Assembly (NCBI GenBank): GCA_965220265.1
Contig: CBDCPM010000004.1
Coordinates: forward strand, 1,426,001 to 1,490,000
Origin: Bin87 sp965220265
GTDB taxonomy: Bacteria; Chloroflexota; Dehalococcoidia; Lucifugimonadales; UBA3495
DNA length: 64,000 nucleotides
Direction: 5' to 3'
Shown here: positions 8,374 to 16,033 of the stretch, one piece after another
How positions within the stretch are numbered: position 1 is the first letter of the stretch
Layout: every line of letters starts with the position of its first letter
Position numbers and translations under genes: made by a program
Notes under the pieces: generated by a model
The model's input: only the letters and a program-made list of their open reading frames with translations
The model's database searches: none
Told to the model about the DNA's origin: nothing

Positions 8374-9201
8374 ATGAAATACAAACTCCTGGTTGCAGGA
8401 CTGGCGGCGCTGACCGTGACGTCGTTGGTGGCGTGCGGCTCCCCCGCTGCTCCGGAACCATCGCTTCCCCAGCCGCCCACCGAAACGAGGGCCGAACCGA
8501 GCGCGTCTGCGGCGCAACCTGCGGCGACAGATGTAGCTCCTCCGCCGGCGCAAGCCGTGCCGGCAACTGCAGCCCCCTCGGCGTCGACAGAGACGGCGAC
8601 CGCAACTGCGACCGTGGCGGCCGCACCGAAGGACATTCCGGCGACTGAAGCGCCGACGACAGCGGTGACCACCACAACCACGCAACCGGTCGCCACCGAA
8701 ACCCCCATGGAACCGGCGCCAACCAATACGGCGGAGCCGCAACCAATGGCTACCGAGGCGCCGGCGGTTGATGTCGGTACCCAGGTTGGTGAGACGCCGC
8801 CGGTGTTCGCGATGGACCGGTCCGACGGATCGCGGATCGAGTCGGGGGAAATCGTGGGTACCGGCCGACCGGTCTTCATGATGTACTTCGCGACCTGGTG
8901 ACCGGCGTGTCGCGCCGAGTTACGGACGCTGAGCCCGATAGTTGCGGAACACGCTGGACAGGTCGACTTTTACCTCGTTGCGTTCAACGAGGGCGCAAAC
9001 ACCCTGGAAGGGTACATAGCGGAAAACGGATACACGGACATGATTGCCACGCAGCCGGTGGGATCGATGCTTGCCGACCTGCGAATTGTCAGCCAGTCGT
9101 CAATGATCGCCGTGGACGGCGCGGGTGTCATCACATTCCGCAAAGGTTACGGGGGTCGGGGAGTCGACTTTGGCGCGGAATTTGACGGACTGGTGCAATA
9201 G
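8374..9201 (+). CDS. thioredoxin-fold (TlpA/redoxin-like) selenoprotein lipoprotein, copy B
   Basis: Paralogue of copy A, 275 residues with the TGA at 8899-8901 read as selenocysteine. The start at 8374 is chosen because AAGGTGA precedes it and MKYKLLVAGLAAL begins a lipoprotein signal ending in LVAC (Cys21). Residues 22 to about 130 are a low-complexity Ala/Pro/Thr/Glu spacer that would hold the domain away from the membrane. The redoxin domain then reads VGETPPVFAMDRSDGSRI and FATW-U176-PAC179-RAEL, with DFYLVAFNEG downstream. The 100 codons after the TGA have no further stop before TAG. The cis-Pro position is Ser (SQSSMIAV). A strong terminator follows. The likely role is extracytoplasmic disulfide or peroxide reduction; substrate and electron donor are unknown. 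Confidence 0.87.
8899..8932 (+). promoter_or_regulatory. Sec UGA codon with bacterial SECIS-like hairpin (copy B)
   Basis: TGA at 8899-8901, then GCGCCG (8912-8917), loop AGTTA (8918-8922), CGG (8923-8925), bulged A (8926), CGC (8927-8929). Spacing to the loop is again exactly 16 nt. Compared with copy A, the middle pair changes on both sides (T to C and A to G), preserving pairing. Confidence 0.74.
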
Positions 9202-9230
9202 CCGCACCACGGCAACTCCTTGCAACACCA

Positions 9231-9271
9231 CAAGCAAAGCGGGCAACCTCATTGGTTGCCCGCTCGCGTTT
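9231..9271. terminator. rho-independent terminator, possibly bidirectional
   Basis: Perfect 10-bp stem GCGGGCAACC / GGTTGCCCGC (9239-9248 with 9254-9263), 5-nt loop, then TCGCGTTT. It lies between the convergent selenoprotein B and thrS genes and probably serves both. Confidence 0.75.
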
Positions 9272-9287
9272 CAGCCATTGGCCGCCG

Positions 9288-11063
9288 TCAGCGGGCGGCG
9301 GGCGTGCTGGCCAGCCCAGATTGCAGCATGGCGGTCACGTCGGCGAGCGGCAGGGCGCCATGATTGTCACCGTCCCGGGTGCGCACGGCAGCGGCACCGG
9401 CGTCGGCCTCGCGATCGCCAACGACGAGCATGTACGGGGTTTTCATAAGCTGGGCCTGCCGGATCTTCTGGTTCATGCGCTCGCTGCGGTCGTCCACGTC
9501 TACGCGGAAGCCGGCATCACGAAGCTGGGCGGCCACCTGCTCGGCGTACTCGTTGTGGCGGTCGGCGATGGGGATCACCACCGCCTGGACCGGAGCCAAC
9601 CACAGCGGGAACGCCCCGGCGTAGTGCTCCACGAGGACGCCGAAGAAGCGCTCAAGAGAGCCGAGAATGGCGCGGTGGACCATGTAGGGGCGAGACCGAT
9701 TGCCTTGGTCGTCCTGGAAGACGAGATCGAACCGTTCGGGCAGGTTGAAGTCAAACTGGACCGTGGTGCACTGCCAGTCGCGGCCCAGCGCGTCCTTGAT
9801 CTTGATGTCGATTTTTGGGCCATAGAAAGCGCCCCCGCCGGCGTCGACTTCGTAGGGCAGGCCACGGGAGACCAGGGCCTGGCGCAGCGACTCAGTGGCG
9901 TGGTCCCACGTGTCCGGTTCGCCGACGTACTTGTCGGGACGAGTGGACAGCATGATGTCGTATTCCTCGAACCCGAAGGCACCCATGATCTCGAAAGTCA
10001 GGTCGAGCACATCGCCCACCTCATCCGCGACCTGATCTGGGAGGCAGAAGATGTGCGCGTCGTCCTGGGTGAAGCCACGGACCCGCATGAGTCCGTGCAG
10101 CACGCCGCTGCGCTCGTATCGATATACCGTGCCCAGCTCGGCGATGCGCAGGGGCAGCTCACGGTAACTGCGCAGGGAGGAGCGGTAGACCTGGATGTGG
10201 AAGGGGCAGTTCATCGGCTTGAGGAAGTATTCCTGATCGTCGATTTCCATTGGGGCATACATGCTGTCCCGGTAATAATCGAGGTGGCCGCTGGTCTGCC
10301 AGAGGCGGGCACGGCCGATATGAGGGGTATAGACGATGCTGTAGCCACGGCGGTAGTGAATATCTCGCCAGTAGTCCTCGATGAGGGAGCGCATGATACC
10401 GCCCTTCGGGTGCCAGACGATGAGGCCGGGTCCGATCTCCTCGTGAACGGTGAAGAGGTTGAGCTGGCGCCCCAGGGTGCGATGATCACGGCGCTCGGCT
10501 TCTGCGAGGCGCTCCAAGTGAGCGTCCAGCTCTTCCTGGGACTCGAACGCCGTCCCGTAGATGCGCTGGAGCATGGGCCGGTTTTCGTCGCCGCGCCAGT
10601 ATGCTCCGGCCACGTTGAGCAGCTTCACCGCAGTGATTTCGCCGGTGCTGGCTACATGAGGTCCCTGACAGAGGTCGGTGAATTCGCCGTGGCGGTAGAT
10701 GCTGAGAGTGGTCTCGTCCGGCAGGTCGTCGATGATCTCCTGCTTGTAGGGCTGGGAGGAAAACATGGACTTGGCGGAGTCTCGAGTCAGCTCCTCGCAG
10801 ACAAATGGAGCGTCGGACCGTATGGTGTCCAGCATCAGGGACTCGATGCGCTCCAAGTCTTCCGGTGTAAAGGGCTGGTCAACATCGAAATCGTAGTAAA
10901 AACCGTCCGCGGTGGGCGGGCCTATGCCGACCTTGGCCTCCGGGAACAGTTGCATCACGGCATCGGCCATGATGTGTGCGGCCGAATGGCGCATTCGGTG
11001 CCTCAGAGATGCTACGGGATCATCAGCGGCGTGTTCCGGGGTTCCGTGGTCCAGCATTGTCAT
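9288..11063 (-). CDS. thrS: threonyl-tRNA synthetase lacking the N-terminal TGS domain
   Basis: Charges tRNA-Thr. At 591 residues it is shorter than the common 640-residue enzyme: the protein opens almost directly with the editing domain (HRMRHSAAHIMADAV, keeping the HxxxH zinc/editing motif, and LCQGPH near residue 130). The class II catalytic core follows with KPMNCPFHI, RYERSGVLHGLMRVRGFTQDD and GAFYGPKID, then the anticodon-binding domain with PVQAVVIPIAD. Only the TGS (N1) domain is absent, as in some natural ThrRS enzymes, so I take it as complete. An alternative ATG lies two codons downstream. It is divergent from prfB, with its own perfect TATAAT upstream. Confidence 0.95.
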   Translation of the reverse strand: MTMLDHGTPEHAADDPVASLRHRMRHSAAHIMADAVMQLFPEAKVGIGPPTADGFYYDFDVDQPFTPEDLERIESLMLDTIRSDAPFVCEELTRDSAKSMFSSQPYKQEIIDDLPDETTLSIYRHGEFTDLCQGPHVASTGEITAVKLLNVAGAYWRGDENRPMLQRIYGTAFESQEELDAHLERLAEAERRDHRTLGRQLNLFTVHEEIGPGLIVWHPKGGIMRSLIEDYWRDIHYRRGYSIVYTPHIGRARLWQTSGHLDYYRDSMYAPMEIDDQEYFLKPMNCPFHIQVYRSSLRSYRELPLRIAELGTVYRYERSGVLHGLMRVRGFTQDDAHIFCLPDQVADEVGDVLDLTFEIMGAFGFEEYDIMLSTRPDKYVGEPDTWDHATESLRQALVSRGLPYEVDAGGGAFYGPKIDIKIKDALGRDWQCTTVQFDFNLPERFDLVFQDDQGNRSRPYMVHRAILGSLERFFGVLVEHYAGAFPLWLAPVQAVVIPIADRHNEYAEQVAAQLRDAGFRVDVDDRSERMNQKIRQAQLMKTPYMLVVGDREADAGAAAVRTRDGDNHGALPLADVTAMLQSGLASTPAAR

Positions 11064-11105
11064 ACCTACCTGGCGATTGTGACGGAGAACAAAAGGTGCT
11101 GAATC

Positions 11106-11111
11106 ATTATA
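11106..11111 (-). promoter_or_regulatory. probable -10 element for thrS
   Basis: TATAAT on the minus strand within GGTTATAATGAT, 43 bp upstream of the thrS start. The -35 is not convincing. Confidence 0.45.
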
Positions 11112-11181
11112 ACCGATGGCATTTTCGCATCATCGCAGCGCGCATTTTCGGCACCCATGCAATCGCGCAAAGGGGCTGGGT

Positions 11182-11187
11182 TATAAT
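11182..11187 (+). promoter_or_regulatory. probable -10 element for prfB
   Basis: TATAAT within GGTTATAATTGAT, 42 bp upstream of prfB. Its surroundings nearly match those of the divergent thrS -10. The prfB ribosome site CAGGAGGG follows. Confidence 0.5.
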
Positions 11188-11228
11188 TGATCAGCTAGAA
11201 ATTTCCCCGTTGCCAGGAGGGCCTCGCT

Positions 11229-12333
11229 ATGGAAGAACTACGCCAGCAGCTTGAAGACATGTCCACCAAGTTGGACGCGGTCATGGAGCGTCTTTGACCT
11301 GTCAGGGCGTGAAAAATCCATTGCGGAATTGGAAAAGGAGGCGTCCGAACCCGGGTTCTGGGACAATGCCTCGACGGCCCAGCGCAAAATGCAGGAACTG
11401 GGCCAATTACAGCAGTCGGTGGAGTTGTGGCACGGCCTAAGGACGCAGGTGGCCGACTTGCTTGAGCTCACCGAACTTGCGATAGAAAGCGACGACGAAA
11501 GCGTCGCCACGGAGCTGTCCACAGAAACGGCGGCGGCGGCGGCGAGCCTGGCAAAGGCAGAGATGGAACTGACGCTGTCCGGCCCCTACGATGAACGGCC
11601 AGCGATACTGACGATCCACTCGGGGGCGGGCGGTACCGACTCCCACGATTGGGTCGAGATGCTGACGGGGATGTACGCCGGTTGGGCAACCACTGGCAAA
11701 CGCCCGGTCCAGGTGCTGAATACAGCGTACGGCGACGAAGCCGGCCTGAGGACGAGCACGCTGGAGATCGGAGGCCCGCACGCCTTCGGTTACCTGAACG
11801 CTGAAGTAGGGGTGCACCGGCTGGTGCGGATTTCTCCCTTCGATCCGGCGCGACGGAGGCAGACATCATTCGCCCGCGTGGAAGTGCTGCCGACGGTGCT
11901 TGAAGACGACTCAGAGGTGGAGGTCCGGGCAGATGACTTGAAAATGGACTTCTTCCGCTCCAGCGGACCCGGCGGTCAAAACGTGCAGAAAGTCGCGTCG
12001 GCTGTACGGTTGACCCATGTGCCCACGGGGATAGTGGTCACGTGCCAGACCGAGAGGTCGCAACACCAGAATCGCGATTACGCGATGAGGATCTTGAGAG
12101 CCAAGATCCTGGCGCAGCGTGAAGAGGAACGCGCTCAGGAATTGTCAGTGCTGCGCGGTGACCGGGTTTCCGCCGAATGGGGAAACCAGATCAGGAGCTA
12201 CGTGTTGCACCCGTACAAGTCGGTGAAAGATCATCGGACCGACTTTCAGATGGGAAATGCGGACGCGGTGCTGGCCGGAGAGTTGGACGGGTTCATCGAA
12301 GCCTGGTTGGTCAGCAGGCTGGGAGCCGACTAG
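11229..12333 (+). CDS. prfB: peptide chain release factor 2 with programmed +1 frameshift
   Basis: Terminates translation at UGA and UAA. The zero frame begins at ATG 11229 after CAGGAGGG and stops after 22 codons at TGA 11295-11297. Shifting +1 at CTT-TGA-C continues in frame to 12333, giving a 367-residue protein, the normal RF2 size (E. coli 365). The joined product has the RF2 anticodon-like tripeptide SPF (VRISPFDPARRR) and the catalytic GGQ (SSGPGGQNVQKVAS). The frameshift makes synthesis depend on RF2 scarcity, the known autoregulation. Its TAG stop overlaps the convergent ribBA stop within CTAG. Because RF2 competes for UGA, it is functionally relevant to the selenoprotein genes just upstream. 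Confidence 0.97.
11285..11298 (+). promoter_or_regulatory. RF2 programmed frameshift site
   Basis: Shine-Dalgarno-like GGAG (11285-11288), three bases, then the slippery CTT (11292-11294), in-frame TGA (11295-11297) and C (11298). This is the canonical arrangement and spacing of the bacterial RF2 frameshift window. Confidence 0.95.
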
Positions 12334-13562
12334 CCGGACACGTTCGGCGGACTGGGCTGCACTGGGGTCAGCAGGTGACCCATGCTGTCACGTTTGGTCC
12401 GCATGTATTCCGCGTTCGTATCGTTTGGCGGAACCGCCAGGCTCACGCGATCGGTGACCTGGATGCCGAGCCCGCTGATGCCGGCCATCTTATGGGGGTT
12501 GTTCGTTACCAGGCGAGCGCGACTGATGCTGAGGTCGCGCATGATCTGAACGGCCAAGTCGTACTTGCGCTCGTCGGGTTGGAAACCCAAGGCGATGTTG
12601 GCTTCGATGGTGTCTAACCCCTGTTCCTGCAAAGCGTAGGCCTTGATCTTGTTGTGCAGTCCGATGCCACGGCCTTCCTGACGCAAGTAGACCAGGGCTC
12701 CCGATCCGTTTTCGAACATCATGCGGATCGCCATGTCCAGTTGCTCGCCACAGTCGCACTTGAGGGAACCGAAGGCGTCGCCGGTGAGGCATTCACTGTG
12801 GACGCGGACAAGTACCTCATCGCCCTCGTTCCAATCTCCCACCACCAGCGCGGCGTGCTCTCCGCTATCGATGGCGCTGCGGTAGCCGATTATGCGCGCC
12901 ACACCATACTTGGTGGGCAGGTTGGCTTCCGCGACCCGGGAGACCAAGGATTCGCTGATCCGGCGATGGGCGATCAACTGGGCAATGCTGAAGATCTTGA
13001 GATCGTGCTTCACGGCGAACTGTTCCAGCTCGGGCAGTCGGGCCATCGTGCCGTCGGCGTTCATGATCTCACAGACCACGCCGGCAGGATACGCGCCGGC
13101 TAGATTACACAGGTCGACGATCGCCTCGGTGTGGCCGGGACGGTTGAGGACGCCGCCAGGGCTTGATCGCAGGGGAAACATGTGGCCGGGGTGAATGAAA
13201 TCGGATGGCAGGACGTCGGGATCGACCAGAGCGCGGATGGTGGCGCTGCGATCAAACGCGGAGATGCCGGTCGACGTGCCCGGTTTGTAATCGACAGAGG
13301 TGGTGAAAGCGGTCGGTTGAGGCGATGGAGAATTGCGGCTGCGCAGGTTGGGGATTTGGAGTTCGTCGAGTCGTTCCCCCTGCATTGGAACGCAAACCAG
13401 CCCACGGGCGTGGGTCACCATAAACGCGATTGCGGCGGGGGTAGCGTGCTCTGCAAAAAGGAACAGGTCGCCCTCGTTTTCGCGCCCCTCGTCGTCGACC
13501 ACGATGACAAACTTGCCGGCGGTCAGATCTTCAAGCGCCTCATCAAGGCTGCATAGGGGCAT
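12330..13562 (-). CDS. ribBA: bifunctional 3,4-dihydroxy-2-butanone-4-phosphate synthase / GTP cyclohydrolase II
   Basis: Supplies both precursors of riboflavin: DHBP from ribulose 5-phosphate and the pyrimidine from GTP. 410 residues. Residues 1-200 are the DHBP synthase domain (VDDEGRENEGD metal/acid loop, RPGHTEA). The rest is GTP cyclohydrolase II with HSECLTGDAFGS, zinc ligands in SLKCDCGEQ, and YLRQEGRGIGLHNKI. Start 13562 is chosen over an upstream in-frame codon because GGAGGAACA immediately precedes it and MPLCSLDEALEDL is family-like. It is the last gene of the rib cluster. A separate complete ribB lies directly upstream, so the DHBP synthase function is encoded twice. Confidence 0.95.
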   Translation of the reverse strand: MPLCSLDEALEDLTAGKFVIVVDDEGRENEGDLFLFAEHATPAAIAFMVTHARGLVCVPMQGERLDELQIPNLRSRNSPSPQPTAFTTSVDYKPGTSTGISAFDRSATIRALVDPDVLPSDFIHPGHMFPLRSSPGGVLNRPGHTEAIVDLCNLAGAYPAGVVCEIMNADGTMARLPELEQFAVKHDLKIFSIAQLIAHRRISESLVSRVAEANLPTKYGVARIIGYRSAIDSGEHAALVVGDWNEGDEVLVRVHSECLTGDAFGSLKCDCGEQLDMAIRMMFENGSGALVYLRQEGRGIGLHNKIKAYALQEQGLDTIEANIALGFQPDERKYDLAVQIMRDLSISRARLVTNNPHKMAGISGLGIQVTDRVSLAVPPNDTNAEYMRTKRDSMGHLLTPVQPSPPNVSG

Positions 13563-13654
13563 TGTTCCTCCGAGGGAAGCGGAATGTTTGGAACCCGGGC
13601 AAACCGGCAAATCGGAGAGCAGACGGTTGGACCGGAGGACGGTTCCCGGACACC

Positions 13655-14293
13655 TCAGTCGGCCTCTTGACCCGATGGATCGTGCTTACGGCGGTGATCA
13701 ACCAGGTCGGCGATGGACAGGATATTCAACTCGTGCTTTTCAGCCATCTTGATCAAGTCAGGCAGACGCGCCATGGTGCCGTCGTCTTTCATGATTTCAC
13801 ACACCACACCGGCGGGATACAAACCAGCCAGCCGGCACAGATCGATGATGGCTTCGGTGTGACCGGGACGCACCAGCACGCCGCCGGCTTGATAACGTAA
13901 GGGGAAGAGGTGCCCGGGCTGTATGAAATCGGTGGGGCGGGCGTCCGGGTCAATGAGGGCGCGGACGGTAGCCGCACGATCTTGAGCAGAAATGCCAGTT
14001 GTGGTGTCGATGGAGTAGTCGACGGGCATGGTAAAAGCCGTGGGCATCGGGGAATCCGCATGCCGGCTGGGAAGCATGGGGATATCCAACTCTGCGAGGC
14101 GCTCGGCGGTCATGGGCATGCACAATTGTCCGCGAGCGTGGGTGACCATGAAGTTCACCGCTTCCGGAGTGACGAACTCGGCCGGCATGACCAAGTCCCC
14201 TTCGTTTTCGCGGTCTTCATCATCCACCACGATGAGGAATTTGCCGGCTCTCAGGGTCTGCAGTCCCTGCTCGATGCTTACGAGTTGCATCAA
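13655..14293 (-). CDS. ribB: 3,4-dihydroxy-2-butanone-4-phosphate synthase, stand-alone
   Basis: A second DHBP synthase of 212 residues, a full single-domain enzyme. It has VDDEDRENEGDLVMPAEF, FMVTHARGQLCMPM, the phosphate and substrate loop TGISAQDRAATVRAL, and RPGHTEAIIDLCRLAG. All signature residues seen in the ribBA domain are also present here, so neither copy is obviously dead. It lies between ribE and ribBA on the same strand (92 bp upstream of ribBA, 33 bp downstream of ribE), most likely in one transcript. The reason for keeping two copies is not apparent from the sequence. Confidence 0.93.
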   Translation of the reverse strand: MMQLVSIEQGLQTLRAGKFLIVVDDEDRENEGDLVMPAEFVTPEAVNFMVTHARGQLCMPMTAERLAELDIPMLPSRHADSPMPTAFTMPVDYSIDTTTGISAQDRAATVRALIDPDARPTDFIQPGHLFPLRYQAGGVLVRPGHTEAIIDLCRLAGLYPAGVVCEIMKDDGTMARLPDLIKMAEKHELNILSIADLVDHRRKHDPSGQEAD

Positions 14294-14326
14294 AATTCTG
14301 GATCCAGAGTGTTGAGTGGCTGGGAA

Positions 14327-14911
14327 TCAGGCGAACCTGGCAGCCAGCAAACTCTCCACGTATTTTGCCAAGATGTCCGCTTCCAAATTTACCTTGTCAC
14401 CCACTTCCCGTTCGCGCAGATTAGTGTGCTGCATGGTGAATGGAATGACCGAAATCGTGAAGCGGAACTCCGCACTTTGTACCACCGTAAGGCTGATTCC
14501 GTCAACCGCGATGAACCCTTTCTCCACGATATAGGGAGCCAGGGATTCGGGGGCCGTAATCTCCATGATGAAGCAGTCGGCTTCCGGGGTCAGCCCGGTG
14601 ATGTCGCCGGTACCGTCCACATGGCCCTGGACGATGTGCCCACCCATTCGGTCGTGGGCGGCGAGAGCGCGTTCCAAGTTGACGGCGCCGCCCGGCCCGA
14701 CCTGGCCCAGTGATGTCCGACGCAGCGTCTCGGGGGCAAGATCGACCGCAAAGCTCCCGGCGTCAAACTCCACGACCGTGAGGCAAGCGCCATTGACAGA
14801 GATGCTGTCGCCCAGGCCGACATCCGACAACACAGTTTCAGCCTGGATGACCAGCCTGTAGTCGGACATCGAGGCGACCCGCCCTACTTCTTCCACGATG
14901 CCAGTGAACAT
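14327..14911 (-). CDS. ribE: riboflavin synthase, alpha subunit
   Basis: Dismutates two 6,7-dimethyl-8-ribityllumazines to riboflavin. 194 residues with the two-fold internal repeat of lumazine-binding domains. The first half opens MFTGIVEEVG and carries SISVNGACLTV and DLAPETLRRT. The second has MGGHIVQGHVDGTG, VEKGFIAVDGISLTV and IPFTMQHTNL. The start abuts the ribD stop with no gap, indicating tight co-translation. The lumazine synthase gene ribH, often adjacent, is not in this window. Confidence 0.95.
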   Translation of the reverse strand: MFTGIVEEVGRVASMSDYRLVIQAETVLSDVGLGDSISVNGACLTVVEFDAGSFAVDLAPETLRRTSLGQVGPGGAVNLERALAAHDRMGGHIVQGHVDGTGDITGLTPEADCFIMEITAPESLAPYIVEKGFIAVDGISLTVVQSAEFRFTISVIPFTMQHTNLREREVGDKVNLEADILAKYVESLLAARFA

Positions 14912-16033
14912 TCAGCCACCTCCGCGCGCGGGATATCCGGTGATCAACCAGTCGGGTCCGATCGATTCCGTAGTTATGCGCTCGAGTCGCAAGACGTCGG
15001 ACATCGTGGTCGCTCCGTTGCCTTCGATCGGTGAGCGGGCAGCCGCACCTCCGATCAACATCGGCCCGAGGAACACTGACACCTTATCGATCAGCCTGGC
15101 GTCAAGCATGGCGCCCAAAATTCCCCCTCCGCCTTCGACCAGCACGCTGACGACACCCTGTTGGCCCAAATAAGCGAGCAGTCCGGACAGATTCACCCGG
15201 CCGTCCGTACCTGGGAACGATAACACCTCAGCTCCCGCATCCTGCAAAGCTGCGGAGCGAGAAGAGTTGGGGTCCGCAGCAGTGGCGATCAGCGTACGGC
15301 CCGGCTGACGGAGCATCCGGGCTCCAACCGGGGTGCGCGCGTCGCTATCAACGACGATACGGAAAGGCTGCAAATCGGCCGGGAGCGGATTGCCGATGTC
15401 GTCGCGGGCGGTCAGCTGCGGATCATCAGCCAAAGCGGTGCCGATGCCAACCATGATCCCGTCGAGTTCTTTGCGCATCTGCTGGACTCGGGCGCGGGCA
15501 TCGGGGCCGGTGATCCATTGGGAGTCGCCGGTGCGCGTAGCGATCTTACCGTCCAGGCTCATGGCAAACTTGGCCACCACGAAGGGTAAACCAGTGGTCA
15601 CATGCTTGGCGAAGGCTTCGTATAGCAACTCGGCGCACGGGTTCGAACGACATTCGACCTCAATGCCGGCTGAGCGCAGCGCCGCCGCGCCTCCTCCGGA
15701 CACGCGCGGGTTGGGATCGGTAACGGCGTAGATGACGCGGCCGATCCCGGCGGCAATGATGGCGTCGGTGCACGGTGGGGTCCGACCGTGATGGCAACAG
15801 GGCTCCAGGGTGCAGTACAGGGTCGCCCCGGCCGCGGCGTGACCGGCCTGGTTCAACGCACCGATTTCGGCGTGAGCCTGCCCGGGAGGCAGGGTGAAAC
15901 CCTCGCCGACGACGCCGGTTTCGTTGACGATTACCGCTCCGACGGCGGGGTTAGGACTGGTGGACCCCATAGCGGACCGGGCCAGGGCTATCGCCCGGGT
16001 CATGGGATCGTTAGGCGCGGCGATTATGGTCAC
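14912..16033 (-). CDS. ribD: bifunctional riboflavin deaminase/reductase RibD
   Basis: Deaminates and then reduces the pyrimidine intermediate of riboflavin synthesis. 373 residues. The N-terminal zinc deaminase domain shows SPNPAVGAVIV, HAEIGAL and TLEPCCHHGRTPPCTDAI, the HAE and PCxxxGRTPPC zinc motifs. The C-terminal reductase domain begins around residue 150 (FAMSLDGKIATRTGDSQWIT) and has VLVEGGGGILGAML. The start overlaps the dcd stop by 4 bp (ATGA), and the end touches ribE. Length is normal. Confidence 0.95.
   Translation of the reverse strand: MTIIAAPNDPMTRAIALARSAMGSTSPNPAVGAVIVNETGVVGEGFTLPPGQAHAEIGALNQAGHAAAGATLYCTLEPCCHHGRTPPCTDAIIAAGIGRVIYAVTDPNPRVSGGGAAALRSAGIEVECRSNPCAELLYEAFAKHVTTGLPFVVAKFAMSLDGKIATRTGDSQWITGPDARARVQQMRKELDGIMVGIGTALADDPQLTARDDIGNPLPADLQPFRIVVDSDARTPVGARMLRQPGRTLIATAADPNSSRSAALQDAGAEVLSFPGTDGRVNLSGLLAYLGQQGVVSVLVEGGGGILGAMLDARLIDKVSVFLGPMLIGGAAARSPIEGNGATTMSDVLRLERITTESIGPDWLITGYPARGGG

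Noticed and set aside
11229..11297. A separate 22-codon gene before prfB
   Set aside because: It is the zero-frame leader of RF2 up to the programmed frameshift stop.
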